A stretch of 64,000 bases of DNA from Lingula anatina (Eukaryota; Brachiopoda; Lingulata; Lingulida; Lingulidae), in the NCBI RefSeq assembly GCF_001039355.2, contig NW_019775624.1, forward strand, positions 558,692 to 622,691, read 5' to 3'. The notes under the pieces are model-generated. The model did no database searches and was not told where the DNA came from. It saw only the letters and a program-made list of their open reading frames with translations. Position 1 is the first letter of the stretch; every line of letters starts with the position of its first letter. Of the stretch, positions 1-28,440 are shown in pieces. The position numbers and the translations under genes were made by a program.

Positions 1-844
1 AAAGCTTTCAAAACGCGCCATGTACTTAGCCAAATACTTTTTGAGCATTTAAAAATTCTAAACCCACTGAAAGAATTAACCTACAAAATTTTCCACCAAT
101 ATTCATCAATTGTATTTAAAGCTAGCGTTATAGATTTTTTTTTTCTAAATTTATTCCATAGTATGATAGGTTTTTTGCATCTTTTGAAACAAATGCGACC
201 GTCCACCCCTATAAAAATGTTTTACATTTAATAAAATTCAGATGAACATTTAATTATATGAAGATTTAAATTAAAGATTTGAAAATCGAAAACTTGGAAA
301 GATTCTGACAACTTGACAACTGAAATTTGGACAGCAAGTATATTGTGATATTATAAGGGTGAATGAACGTTTTTCCAATTCTTATTTTGTGAAAAAAAAT
401 GGCATGGTTAAAAAATACCGAGTGTTCTCACTATCAGATAAGTTTTAAATTCCACTAAAATGTTCAGGAAATAATGTTACGAGTTTGAATTTATCGTGGA
501 GTAGGCAAATTTCAGACCAATTATTTAATGTGAGTCTATCTCCCAAGAGTTGATATCTCCTAACCCTACAACTAGTTCAAATCAATCAATCTATCATCTT
601 TTGTATGGTGTGTAAGTTTTAAGTAATATATTCAGTCAGATTTTCATTTTTGCGGTTTGTTTACAATTTACAGCTTCTGCTTCCATTTTTATTAAGGGCT
701 TTGCTTTCACATTCTTTTCTGTTAAAAAATTGTAAATTTAATGATAACTTCCACAATGGATTATGTACGTTTTAAATATTTGAAAATAAAATGGTTAATC
801 ACCTTAACGTCTGCCATTGACATATAGTCGCTCCCTGAATAGAA
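1..844. other. AT-rich non-coding stretch, no gene seen
   Basis: No splice-flanked open frame, RNA gene or recognisable repeat was found in this stretch. It is AT-rich, with short homopolymer runs. Confidence 0.5.
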
Positions 845-845
845 T

Positions 846-1286
846 TGACTCGCCCCATTTTACATCCCTCAGATGGATTTAACTCGCCCCACCTAACACC
901 CCTCAGATGGAGTGGACTCGCCCCACCTGTCACCCCTCAGATGGATTGGACTCGCCCCACCTGTCACCCGTCAGTTCGAGTGGACTCTCCCCACCTGTCA
1001 CCCCTCAGTTGGAGTGGACTCGCCCATCCTAACACCCCCGTTAGATTGGACTCGCCCCACCTGTCACCCCTCAGTTGGAGTGGACTCGCCCCACCTGTCA
1101 CCCCTCAGTTGGAGTGGACTCGCCCCACCTGTCACCCCTCAGATGGAGTGGACTCGCCCTACCTGTCACCCCTCAGTTTGAGTGGACTCGCCCCACCTGT
1201 CACCCCTCAGTTGGAGTGGACTCGCCCATCCTAACACCGCTCAGATGGAGTGGACTTGACCCACCTCTCCTTCAGTTGCAATGGAC
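846..1286. repeat. 34-bp GC-rich minisatellite, about 12-13 units
   Basis: The core CTCGCCCCACCTGTCACCCC followed by CTCAGTTGGAGTGGA recurs every 34 bp (CGCCCC at about 851, 885, 919, 953 and so on). Units differ by a few substitutions, such as TTGGAG versus ATGGAG and CCTGTCACC versus CCTAACACC. Both ends decay into unique sequence. Because 34 is not a multiple of three and the unit lacks stops, overlapping frames are open; they are repeat artefacts rather than genes. The array is much richer in GC than its surroundings. Confidence 0.93.
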
Positions 1287-4200
1287 AAGATTCACTTATT
1301 CTAGCGTGAAAAAATTAGCGGGCAGAATTAGATTCATCTGAAACTTGTAGACTTGAAAAAAATACTATTCGACTCACTTTCCAAAATGTAAAATGCGTGG
1401 TTTAGAGTAATGTTAAAACTTTGCAATTTTGTAAATTATAATTTTAATTACAGCACTGATATGCCGTTTTCTAGCAGAAACCAATATCTTAAAATGAGAC
1501 CAAAGTAAGCGAAGACATTAGGTAGCAGAAAAGGGATTTTCCAATTGGCATAATAAATGTAAGACGGTGAACACCATAGGTCGATGAGCCACGTGTACTT
1601 TTTATAATTTAAGCGGAAATATGAAATCTGAAAATTGGCAGCCCTACAATTTTTATTTCGCCCCTCAATGCCCCGCGTTTAATTACCCTTGGTCTTAATT
1701 CAAAAACGCGTCTCAGTTTCACTTTCACTTCTTTTTATTTGCAAAATGTTATAACTAATATCTATTCTAATTAAGGATAAAAACACATTTGGTAGGATTT
1801 TACAGATTTTAGGTTCTGAAAATTCAGGAAACATTGATATTAATAATATTATTACTTTTATGAAATTGAAAACTCCCCTTGGCAAGCACATTTATTCAGA
1901 CAAAACTGTATGTCATTCATGACTGTCAAATAACATATAGAAATAACAACAAAAATAAATAGATAAAGTAACTTCTACAATGTAAAGAACAATATCAACT
2001 GATGCGGTAGTAATCAATTTGATATACAAACCCGACAAGCTTACAAGTTTCATCTTACGATGCAGTTTGAAAGTTGGGATGTGCTCACACTTTGAACATT
2101 ACATTATTATATTTCTAACACTTGGATCTAAATCATTACACATGTACATAACAAAATCTGGCAGAAACAGATGCATCCTAGCTCGCTCTTGGGTATAATT
2201 TGGAAAAAAAAGGTCACTGTCAATAGTTTGGGTATAATTTTAAAACAAAAGTGTTTTCAGGGTAAAATTGACACGAAAAGAACACGGTGATTCTAAGCAC
2301 CATTTTAATATATGAAAATATGTAGGCTTATAAGTTAAAATGGTTTACAAATCACAGTAAAAGCATACGCTATTTTCACTATATAGCTTGCGTGCGTGTG
2401 AGTGCATGCGTGTGTGTCCGGTTCCAAACAGGGACAGAAGGCTGGACAAGTTTCTATCAGTCGCATGTGCATTCTACAGCATCACTGCAAAGGAGCTTCT
2501 GAAATACGAAAATAAAGTTACAAATAATTTGATGTTTCAGTGACATAAAATTTGGACTATGATTAAATAAACTGAAAATGAAGGCTGATATTGAAAAAAT
2601 CGCACTGTAGGTTACACACCAACTTTAAAAAGCCACTTGATGAATATCTCAAGATTTAACCTTTCTCCACAACGAATCTCAGTGAATACTTCACGTTTGC
2701 ACCAATTTCTAGTGTAATTCGAAAAAAATGGCAAGGGGAAATGGAACATATTTTTAAAATCTGTTCCAAAAGTTACTGAAAAGGAGGGAATTTAGCCAAG
2801 GGGCAGATTATCGTAAAGTATCGAGTAAGGCAAATGATTTGATGGATCCTCCAGTTTTCTCGCGAATAGCAAATCTTATTGGATGAATGGTACAATACTT
2901 ATCTATAACATGAGAAAAGATCGCACGGGTATCAAAAATTTTGTGCCATCGTGAAAACAAAAAACAAAAAAAAAACGTCTGCTACAGTTGAAAAATGTAT
3001 TGTTTTAAAAAATCAAACGAAATATAACACAGGCCACTTTCTTTTGGCACCGAAAAACATCATTGTTTTTGAAAGAGTTATTTGTTCTCGTGGCACAATT
3101 ACGTGGAGTAGATCTGTGTGATCAAACTGACAGTGATATATAAAAGTGATATATAAAATAACTTTTCCATACCATCCATGCGATCATTTGCAGCTTGATT
3201 TGCAAAATTTTTAGATCCACTTACACGTTTTCAGTAAACCACCAGGCGGGGAAGTGCGGGGATATGCGATGGCTACCCATCGACAACAGTTCTCATTGTA
3301 TTACAGTCTGTGACACCTAAATGCATATTGACACGTATCCTATTGGAGTGAAAACCTTATAGTTTTACCTTTGTTAACAAATATTTTGCTCATCAAAAGT
3401 ATCCTCAGCTATATTATATGGGAAAACTCACAATTGAACCAGGTTGTCGCTGACAACAGGTAGACTTACTGCATCTTTACCCCCTTTTGAGACACAAGTC
3501 GAGGATCATGTTCTTCTGCCCGTCCGTGGGTCTGTGCGTTAGTAATTCCCTCTGTCTCTTCCTAGACCATTAGAGGTAGGGAGTTGAATCTTTGACAGAC
3601 CTATATAGAAATAACAATGTGAAAAGAATTTAGAATCAACACCCCAGGGACAGCCAAACCCCCTGTTGCACTGAATTCCAAATTGCCCAAGCACATCCTT
3701 GATGACTGGTTTGCAAGTACAAAGTGCAGATTCATAAAGTGCTTAATTTTAACATGTAGTGGGTGATTATAAAAATGTATGGGGCACAGCATTACCACAC
3801 ATCTCGCGCGTGTCCGCGTTTTTTTCCCTTACACTGCTTAACATACATGTATACATTATACATAAGTAGTACATTGGTCAAATTTACCTTCAATTCATAT
3901 ACTTGCTATTTTAAATTATTTAATCAATCTTTCTTTTTCATCACCCATCTCCAGACTGGCAGTTATTTTACATGTACATGCACTTTCGGTTTCTGAATGA
4001 CAGAAAGGGGCGTCGTCGGTCGGATGAGAAAGATGCGGGGAACGAGAGTAGATAAGGCATTTATCAAGATGCTGAATCTAATTTTTAAATTAGATTTTTA
4101 ATTTTTTTCTGTTAAGACTTAAAATCGGCCCAGTGCTTACCCATTTCTAACTATCCACCATTAGTACAAATATAAATTATTCGTCAGCGGTACCAAGGTC

Positions 4201-4324
4201 TTTCAAACTCAGCACATGCACTTTATTTCATTGGCACATTTGGGATAAAGAAAGTCAAAATATGTAGTTATTCGGTTCACATATAATTTCAAGTGTATTG
4301 TTTATGAAAGAGAAAGTACATGTG
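1287..4324. other. Non-coding stretch before the first assembly gap
   Basis: A short alternating purine-pyrimidine run (TGCGTGCGTGTGAGTGCATG region, about 2390-2416) is the only structured feature seen. The open frames are short, lack splice signals and look random. Confidence 0.45.
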
Positions 4325-4776
4325 NNNNNNNNNNNNNNNNNNNNNNNNNNNNNNNNNNNNNNNNNNNNNNNNNNNNNNNNNNNNNNNNNNNNNNNNNNNN
4401 NNNNNNNNNNNNNNNNNNNNNNNNNNNNNNNNNNNNNNNNNNNNNNNNNNNNNNNNNNNNNNNNNNNNNNNNNNNNNNNNNNNNNNNNNNNNNNNNNNNN
4501 NNNNNNNNNNNNNNNNNNNNNNNNNNNNNNNNNNNNNNNNNNNNNNNNNNNNNNNNNNNNNNNNNNNNNNNNNNNNNNNNNNNNNNNNNNNNNNNNNNNN
4601 NNNNNNNNNNNNNNNNNNNNNNNNNNNNNNNNNNNNNNNNNNNNNNNNNNNNNNNNNNNNNNNNNNNNNNNNNNNNNNNNNNNNNNNNNNNNNNNNNNNN
4701 NNNNNNNNNNNNNNNNNNNNNNNNNNNNNNNNNNNNNNNNNNNNNNNNNNNNNNNNNNNNNNNNNNNNNNNNNNNN
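4325..4776. other. Assembly gap (452 N)
   Basis: A run of N of unknown content. The downstream edge enters a LINE-like open frame directly, so the gap probably hides more of that retroelement. Confidence 0.98.
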
Positions 4777-5197
4777 AGTATATTGCCAATTCAAAAATAC
4801 ATTCAAAAAAGAAAAATATCTAGACCTTCTTCACGATACTGATAAAAGAAAAAACCTAAGCCGTTTTCGCACCAGTGGGCATAAACTTCACATTGAAACA
4901 GGCAGATACAACAACACTCCTCGGACCGACAGAATATGCCATTACTGTTCTAAAGACAAAATTGAAGACGAAAAACACTTTCTCACAACATGCCCCCTAT
5001 ACAACGACCTGCGCACAATATTATATAAGGTATTTACAAAACACGATACACATTTTGGCCTAAAAACAACTGATGAAAAATTTACTATAATTATGAAATG
5101 TCAAGAAAAAGAAACCATTATTGCACTAGCTCAGTTTCTCTCCTCTGCTTTTGCTAGGAGGGATCTACAAGACAGTGCTGCACTCATCGGCAATTGA
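4777..5197 (+). mobile_element. 3' end of a non-LTR retrotransposon (LINE-like) ORF, truncated by the gap
   Basis: About 140 codons are open from the gap edge to a TGA at 5195-5197. The peptide carries the layout common at the C-terminus of LINE polyproteins: an H-x-L-x-I-E-x-GR segment, then R-x-DR-x-C-x-x-C, then IEDEKHFLTTCPLYNDLR, a zinc-knuckle-like CxxC...HxxxxC region downstream of reverse transcriptase. After the stop come AGTAATAGTA repeats and a T-run, resembling a LINE 3' tail. No reverse transcriptase domain is visible; it would lie in or before the gap. The clade (CR1/L2-like or other) cannot be decided here. Confidence 0.7.
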
Positions 5198-8100
5198 GTA
5201 ATAGTAGTAATAGTAATTTTTTTTTTTTTAATAGTAAATAAGTAAATATTCTTACTCATTGTGATTGTTTAATAACATATTCACAAAAATTGTATTCATA
5301 TTGTCATTTTCATCCACACAAGTGGATGCATGTGTTACAGTGAAATAAACAATCTATTGTATACAATTTTGGTACGTGGTTGTAAATGAATTGTTACTCA
5401 CAAGACATATTTGGTTCCGGACTGAAAGAAATGTTTGGCCTTGCGACTTCACCACACCTATCTTGCGTCCACTTCTTACAGAATCCAGCCGTCAAATGAT
5501 TATCCTGAAAGACAACTCGCTCTACGCTGAGCGTCATATTGTTATGTAAATGACCACAGGTAGGGCGCGTTTTGATCGAGAAGTTGTTGAAATCATCCTC
5601 ACAAGACGGGCGAATCTTTACGGTCTTCGGTCTTCCTGATTAATCCATAAAATGAAAAAATTTGTGAGCGTTTGAATGATTCAGATTATTTAATCAATCT
5701 TTCATAAGTGTCTTAAAATCACTCACTGCAGAATGGTCCCAGGACATAATTGGATCAGACAGATGTAATCTTGCTCACCTTTCTATTGTGATGTTAATGC
5801 CATGGTTTGGTAAATTGTGAGTACGGGAAGTTACAGCAACCGTCACCACTACCACATTAGCCTAGAATATTTGGACCATCAAATCATTGTGAAATTTCCT
5901 CCATGGCAGAGAACTTGAATAACATACTGCTGCTTTTAGATTGATATGATTCATGCAATTACAGAAAGCCTTTTTCTGTGCCAATTATCACTTTGAATTA
6001 AGTATAAAATAAGGTATAACAAAATAATTGAAAAGAAAAACTGTAATTAATTTTTTCTCAAACCTGCCAGAAGGATTCAGAGAATAAAATACAAATAAAA
6101 AATTGTTATGTATTTTATTTCAATAATCAATGGATGACTAAGATGAGCAAAATACTGCCGAGATGATGGCCTATCATTTACGTGATTCCATTTTGTTAAA
6201 ACAATGTAATGCACACAAAAGTTATGTTCGTTTCTTGATTACTGTGCAACCTAAAACAGAGAAATTAAGTCTTATGACTACAGAACTTGTAATTACACAA
6301 AAAAGGAATTTTGTACTATTAACAATTATTAGTTTTAACTCTGGTCTATTTCTTTTATCACCTATATTACAAATGTTTGATAACCTGAAAGCAGACTCAT
6401 AGACTCAATTATACAGCATGTACAAATTACCATGATCTTTAAATGCTGAGCATTTTTCTTAAACTGAACTGTTGGGATTGTGTGTTGTTTCACAGACATA
6501 TGAATGACGGTAGAAACTCCCTTGCAAAGTATCATTTCAAGCATCTTAAAATATACAGCAGCAGCAAAATATACAAATAACTATGACATCCTTCCACACT
6601 TACCTCACTTGAAGATGCTATTTCTTAAACTTTTTATATCATAAAAAAAGTTTATTACAAATGTAACTGCGGTTATTTACACAAGCACAACATAATTGCC
6701 ATTTCAGGAGAAAAGCAATTTAAGAAAAATCCCTGATGGTAGACTTAAAATCTTTTGAACTTCAAAAACAAAAAAAATTGTTTCATAACAAATAAACAAA
6801 AGTTATCTACTGGAAATAACTGGGGAAGGGGGTGAAAACCTGATACAGGACCTTAAAAGCACTTGGTATTGTCCTTGTAAGGCCTGCACAGTAACTGCCA
6901 ATATAACAAGTTGTACTCTATATGAAGTAAATTGCAACATAATATTGCTAAATTGTTTCATCATCAGATCATTTTATTTGCCATCAGTTGGTTTCTGAAA
7001 GCAGACATCCACTGCCCTTTTGATTATTTTGGTTAGAAAATACCTCATTTAAACATAGGTATTTCAATTGCACAGTTATTTCTTTGTACATATCAATATG
7101 CCCCAATGCACTTCATTTTATCAATGCACATAAAGGCTAGTAACTCTGATGGCAAGTAGCCCATCAATCTGATAAGAAACCAGGGTGGTTGTCATGGAAA
7201 TTGTTTACAAAATCAGCTAAGGCAAATTATATCAAACTGAACATGAATAACCTTAAACATATATAACTCATTCCTGAATGCCTGTGTGACAAATCTTACT
7301 AATATGAATGATTTAAATTACTACATATCTAACCACAAATAACTGCTATAACTGAAAATCTTGCAAAATTACAAAAAGAAATACAATATCACCTGGTAGG
7401 CATCCAATCTGAAATTACCTGTCAACAAGTGTAAGGTTTTGAACTTATAGAAGATTTCAGATTCACCTGACCTTTCTTTAAATTACTATCAATAATGGAC
7501 AGGAAAAAACTTCCACATGTCTATTAGTTAAATAAGCATGCCTAACATACTCCAATAGTCATGTAAAATAAGTAAAACAGTACACTACAGAACTTGAATT
7601 AGAAATATCAATAAGTACTTAGACCTAACTTTTGTACGCAATGAGAAATCTTTTGATACATGTTCTAATGTCAAACATATTATATGATTAATAAATTAAG
7701 CAGTTGTAATTATCAGCTGTTTACTTTACATTAAATACAGATCTGAACCCAGAGGGTTTAAAGAGACATTTTGTAGATTTCTACAGAAAGTGAGGTCAAT
7801 GAGTAATACTCATCACTCATTATACTTCAGTAATATGAAAACTTCAGGCATATATTTGAAATAGGACATGAATAGACACTATATAAAATATATACAGTAC
7901 ATTAAATAAGACTTCTCAATACTAACTCTAGCAAAACGTAAACTTCGCCCTTTACAAAACTTAAACATTCAGAATTAATGACACTTTTAATTTTACCAAA
8001 GGAAGGTATTCCAATGACCATGTTTTTTTTATAATTTCAAGGAACTAGTAAAATGTTAGAAAAAACTCCAAAATAATGTCCTTCTACCCTGCAATCAACT

Positions 8101-8316
8101 GATCAAATGCGTTTTTAATGGCATATTTCCATATTTTCCACAAATCTGAAGGGTCTATTCTTATTCTGAGTTTGTTAAAATCTGTTTAAAACTCTTTCCA
8201 GCCAAACTTCATAGGCAATTTTCTAGTTTGAGTATCAGACTAAATGTGAGCAACACTTCAACAACAGAGTGTACAGTTATGTATGTATAAGTATGAAAAT
8301 CATTTGATAACTGTTT
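5198..8316. other. Non-coding; probably includes the SH2D4 3' UTR
   Basis: No coding exon was recognised. The part next to 8316 lies downstream of the SH2D4 stop and should include its 3' UTR. Reverse-strand AATAAA motifs occur near 6972-6977 and 6114-6119, but none can be assigned with certainty. Confidence 0.4.
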
Positions 8317-23246
<14,930 letters not shown>

Positions 23247-23585
23247 CTAAATAAATAAGAACTGAATAGGTATGAAGACTGACTTACACTTTTTTGTCAC
23301 TACACAGGTAAACTAATAAAATCATGGAAGTTACATACGAATAACGTAACCTTTACTGCTTATAATATTATAAGACCATAATGAAAAAACACTCTATATA
23401 TACATGGTATGTCATGAATTGGAGAAAATCTTAACAGTAGTTGCTTCAACATGTTTTTTTCACCATTAGCATGGATGAGGTAGCATTACACAATCTTCAC
23501 AAATGGCAGTTCACGTTATTCCACAGACAGTTTTAATTGTTACCCATGACACCTGAACACAATATGCACTCTGTACCTCACATAC

Positions 23586-23777
23586 CTGTAACATCCATGT
23601 CACGATTCAATAAGAATATAGCAAAATTGCAGCTGGAATGGTGACATGTGAAAGCACCTTCAGGATCCATTCTAACTTTTAATTTATTAATGGTGTCTTT
23701 AGTTAAGGTATCACCCATGATTGACAACTTTGAGAGTCCAACATGATCATCCTTTATTATTTTTTTATCCTCAACAC
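23586..23777 (-). CDS. Possible upstream in-frame exon of SH2D4 (symmetric 192-bp exon)
   Basis: The frame is open between an acceptor (TCTTAGTCTCAG, AG at 23779-23778) and a donor (ACAG then GTATGT, GT at 23585-23584). It encodes 64 residues starting VEDKKIIKDDHVGL, with no recognised domain. It enters and leaves in phase 1, so it can be included or skipped without shifting frame. Its trailing G joins CT GCC AAA ATG at the next acceptor (exon start 23173), reading straight into the SH2D4 start Met. Its leading GT pairs with a G left by a candidate donor in the ORF at 27469-28440. Alternatively it could be untranslated or a chance open frame. Confidence 0.45.
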
Positions 23778-26700
23778 CTGAGACTAAGAACTGAGCCAAA
23801 TGGTGCCAGGTGCAAATGAGTATTTACTGTTTCCTTCCTTAAACTACACGGAAAAAAAACATAACCTAGAAAATATAAAAATACCAGTGATGTGGTTCAA
23901 AGCTAAAATCTGAAACCCACCTCAGTAAATGCCAGACCATTTAACAGAAAATCCACCATGACCTCTCTCTTATCTTTTCATACATACGGTTAGTATGTTG
24001 CTTTATACACAAAAAATACAGTTCAGTTCAATATTTACCCCCTAAAATATATGTAAACAAAGCTAAAACACTCTTTATACATTCATACAGGGAGCTCCTG
24101 CAATGCAGATGTTTGTTTGAAGAATTATGGGGTCAGGTCAAATGTTTCTGCCAAACCCATTGAGCTAAATACTGGAAGTTATAGTCTAGTTGTATATATA
24201 TAGCACATGCTCATATGTACTAAGTAGCATTACTTTATTATTTTCTGGACGATGAGTCAACACTGCTATGTAAAATTTGTACATAAACATTCTGGAAGTT
24301 TACCATCTGCATCTTTTAATGATTTTTCTACTTATTTTTTAAATCTTTATGATAAAAATTGGACTGTAGTTAACACAGATATCAGAAAATGTGCTATGAG
24401 AAATATGTGCAAAATGTCAAAATGCATTTCCTCCAAGATGGTCTATTAACATCTTCATCCCAACTAACACACTCAGTATTACCATCAATCCTTATGCATT
24501 CCATTTATAAAACAGATACTTTTTGTATTTAATAACACATTCTGTACAATAATAACTTCTTTAGATCAGATAACATGGGTCAGATAATTTGTGACCCAGC
24601 CATAATAGGGCATCTTTCTTCATTTATCAATGAGTACCAGTCTGAGGCTTATCCGCTTCTAAAATGTTCTGCTCATAAAGCTAGAACAATGGGCAACATT
24701 CACTGATCTATGGGACAACAGAATGGATAATTACATGGGGCATGCCAACTAATTATCCTAGTTGGTCTCTCGAGATACATGTAGGCTACTGTGTAATGTT
24801 CAAGAAATGCTGTAGCAGACTTGGGGAGGGGTGTTTATGAACAGGGCACATTTGCTATGTTATTATAATTTCTTTATTGTCCTTTAATTAATTCATTAAA
24901 ATATTTATGAGTGGTGGTTAAAAAATAACTTAAGAATACAGAACATAATTTCTGTTGAAAATTTTGATGTAATTACAGACAATATCCAACCATTATTCTT
25001 AGTTCTTCTTGGCATGGCAATTAGAAATATCATGAACACCTTTACAACTTCAATATGGATTCGTAGAACCTTGAAGGTAAAAAGGAGGGGAGGGCATAAA
25101 TCTCTCATGACAGTATCACAACGTCATGATTTTTATCTGCTTTGAAACATCTTGCTCAAGCAACTTGCACAGTATGATACCGTAACACTGATTCAACAAA
25201 TCATGACTCCCAAAAAGGAGAACTCACGAAAGTTGTTTAAGGAATATATAATGCCTACAGAAGTACAATACACAAGCAAAACATCAAATAAGCTGGTTGT
25301 CAACTTTTTTACTCCTTTTCATTTTTTTCAAATCTGGCAAAACAAATTCATTTTTAAATGTCAAATCAAATTAGTCTCAGAAAAATTCCACATGCTTATT
25401 GGTTTTTACAACAAAGTAAATCACTTGAATACAGCCTGGCATATCATAATGTGATGGACTATATGACAATGGGTCCCTAGTGGCAGAAGAACTTTAATGT
25501 TTCAACAGTGTGCAGTCCATTATTTTATGTGTTCTGTGCATTATCAGTCGGTGCCATTATCCATACCACCCATAAACAGTACAACTATATCATACATTAT
25601 TATCAGTCACGGCCTGTGGTGATTATCGCAAGCTTTGAATGCTAACTGGAAATGGTCCATAGTGAAGGAAGGCGTTTCTCAGAGCACTATAAAAGTTTAA
25701 AAATATCAGACTTATTGCAGCCTTTTTTCCTTATTCATTTAAACTTTGCTATTTTTTGCATTAACAGATAAATGCTCCCACGATTAAATATCTTTAACAG
25801 CAAGTCAACAGATAAATTTTACCCTACCCTTTCCTTCCAAGTGTTGGGTAAGACTATAAATTAACTTGCAAAAGTAAAAAAAAAATCCAATTTCATTTGA
25901 ACTAAGGTTTTCCTTGTCTAACATAATGATGTATTAGAATTTTTCAAGATTCAACCACCATACATTATAAATGAATTCTTTTTTTATGTTACTGAACTAT
26001 TTTTAAGAAGCAGATTAATGTAATATTTAAATTAGTGAATTCGTGTTTTATATTTCTAGTGCCATAACATGTTTTAGTTACTTTTAATACTCTTTTATAG
26101 TGCATTTTAAATCCAACTTTTAGTTGCAAGAATGTATATTGTTATTATTATTATTATTACCAAATGTTACAATTAACACATTCTTTTTATCTCCAAACAT
26201 AAACACCATCTCTACATAAATTCCATTTGCTAACATACAGCTTCAACTGTACATCCACCTGAAGGTGCTCCATGACACGTGCATGAGATCGTAAAATTTA
26301 TAGTCCTTCATTGCTCCCCACAGGTATACCACTGGTTCAGGTAAACTACATTACCTGTGCCTTGACTAATTTTCAGGCTACATTGCATGTCTGTACTGAA
26401 GGTCTTCAGAGGGCTTGCATTCCTCTTATTGTTAAACAGATGAGATCCTTTTCATTTAGGAAAAGATAACTATAACCTCAAGAGGCTAGCATTCTTCCTA
26501 TTGTTAGATATGTATGTCAATTTAATATCATTTTGAAAAAGATGAAATTAAAAGCAATTCATCCTAAGAAGTTTGCAAGAAACACAAATTTTATTTAATC
26601 AGCAATTTTTGCCCATAATGGGAGAGGGGAATAATGCACTGGGCAAGCGTGAAATTTGACATATTCAAAATAGTGCTTTTTTATCAACGTTATTGTGATA

Positions 26701-27468
26701 TATCTGAAAATCTCAACATGGTCACCAAATCCAATATGGTAGCCTAAAAAATCTTACTCCATGGTCTAAAAATACTTGATGTTGTAATCAAGTCCAAACC
26801 ATAAACCAAAGCATAAGTCTTCTTTAAACTAATCCATCCTCTCAAACCTAGTTTTTATGTGCTACAGGGTTATGACATTTAAGGCATCTTATTTGGGATA
26901 TCTGTGCCAAATTTAATTTTCCTTAGTACAAAATGTGATTTTCTCTTACTCCAGGTCCATTGCTTGACCCATCCCTGCACTTTGATTTGATGTTTTATAC
27001 CATTTCCAAATAAATCATTTAGTTCTAAATGTCTGGCCAAACAATTAAAATGTCATAGAAATTATCAATATTGGATACTTTTATTTGGAGGGTTTTATTA
27101 TTATTTAAGTCTGCATTGGGAAAGGTAGGTAGCTGAGTCAGATATTCAGACATGAAAATATATACTCTGGGACATTTTCAAACATGTATTGTTTTTCTTT
27201 ACCTCGAGTTTCAGAGACGATTGGACGCGTCAAATATACTGACAGCAAATATTCTGGGTAGAGGAGAGCCTATAGAGGGGAGGATATTTTTACCCTTTAA
27301 CTCAGGATACCTGTTAGCAATTTAAGAGACAAAATAACTGTCCCCTTGCTTAAATTCTTGGCTACTTGGAACAATATATATCCTAACACACCAAACTCTC
27401 ACCGACTTATATTTGATGTACATTTACGAGATTATTTTTTCTGAATTTTGTGTTTTTGGTTGGCTACT

Positions 27469-28440
27469 CTAAGCATCAATTTCACATGGACCGAATTTTT
27501 TCACTGAAAAAATGTTGAAAAATTCCATACCCAAGAGAGTTTCCAATTCATGCTGTTCACTTATGTAGTCATTCTCATCATAGCCTCCTTCTGTTTCATC
27601 TGTAGCAGGTGTTCTTTCATCCAGGGAAGCTACTTCAGGTTGTTTGGGCTCCATGTTTTTTTCTGCTGTAAGCTTTGGTTGTGGTTTCACCACCATTTTA
27701 GGCTTTTCATCTACAACTGGACCTCCCTCATGCAAGCTCCGAATTGTCACAGTGTCATACACATTACTTGTGCGTCTTTGGATTGGTTTTGGGGTTGCCA
27801 TGCCAATGAATTTGGCAGCAGAATCTCCAGCATCAGAAGAAGTGTTCAAGATCAAACACTGTGTTGAAACATCTTGCGTTGTGTTGTCAATGCAGACAGA
27901 GCCAATTTCTTGATATGTTGGTTCTGGGGGCACCTGAGGGTTTATCCTGTAAGAAGCTGGCAATGCAGGTGGACGTGGGGGCTTTTGTGGCTGATCAACT
28001 TTTTGAAGAGCTTGCACTTTGTCTGGGACAGTGATATCCATACTGCCTTTCTTACTACTGCTACTACAGCCCATTTTTGGAGAAGGAGAGGATTCCATCA
28101 AAGTCAGATTTTCTTCTGATATAACTTGCTCTTCACTATGGGTTCTTCTCAGAAATTTCATTATTTTTCTCCCTAGCGTTTTACCTAAAGACATTCTCCC
28201 AGTAGTAGGAGAAGCATTGTCAGCAAAGGATGCAGTCCTTTTGGAGAAAAATGTGGAAAGTTTTGGTCTACGGTTGCGTCTTACAGACAATGTGTCACCA
28301 GGTTCTATCACATTTTCCTGAGTGCTAACTTGTACATCTGTCTGGCCTTCACTTTTACCTCCTGCAGCAACATCAAAAGACATACTGTCTCCTTTTTCCA
28401 AGAGCAGAGGCAACTCTTCCATAATTGGCTTGCAAGCCAT
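27469..28440 (-). CDS. Uncharacterised 323-aa ORF with proline-rich and tyrosine docking motifs
   Basis: Single open frame from ATG at 28440, with an in-frame TGA three codons upstream, so the start is well bounded. No catalytic domain is recognised. It is basic and Ser-rich at residues 52-105 (RRNRRPK, KFLRRTHSEE), has a proline-rich KPPRPPALPASYR at 153-165 that resembles an SH3 ligand, and four tyrosines in SH2-docking-like settings: YQEI (176), YDTV (228), YDEN (287) and YISE (292). This looks like a signalling scaffold. A donor-like site (TTGG then GTATGG, GT at 27530-27529) after residue 303 would remove the last 20 residues and splice in phase to the exon at 23586-23777, then SH2D4. 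It may therefore be the first coding exon of a long SH2D4 isoform or a separate gene. Confidence 0.6.
   Translation of the reverse strand: MACKPIMEELPLLLEKGDSMSFDVAAGGKSEGQTDVQVSTQENVIEPGDTLSVRRNRRPKLSTFFSKRTASFADNASPTTGRMSLGKTLGRKIMKFLRRTHSEEQVISEENLTLMESSPSPKMGCSSSSKKGSMDITVPDKVQALQKVDQPQKPPRPPALPASYRINPQVPPEPTYQEIGSVCIDNTTQDVSTQCLILNTSSDAGDSAAKFIGMATPKPIQRRTSNVYDTVTIRSLHEGGPVVDEKPKMVVKPQPKLTAEKNMEPKQPEVASLDERTPATDETEGGYDENDYISEQHELETLLGMEFFNIFSVKKFGPCEIDA

Noticed and set aside
845-1341. Three overlapping open frames of 88-129 codons on the plus strand
   Set aside because: They are frame shadows of the 34-bp minisatellite; the peptide repeats simply restate the DNA repeat.
4255-4823. Long open frames across the first N run
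   Set aside because: They exist only because N codons carry no stops; the same applies to frames across 41026-41607.
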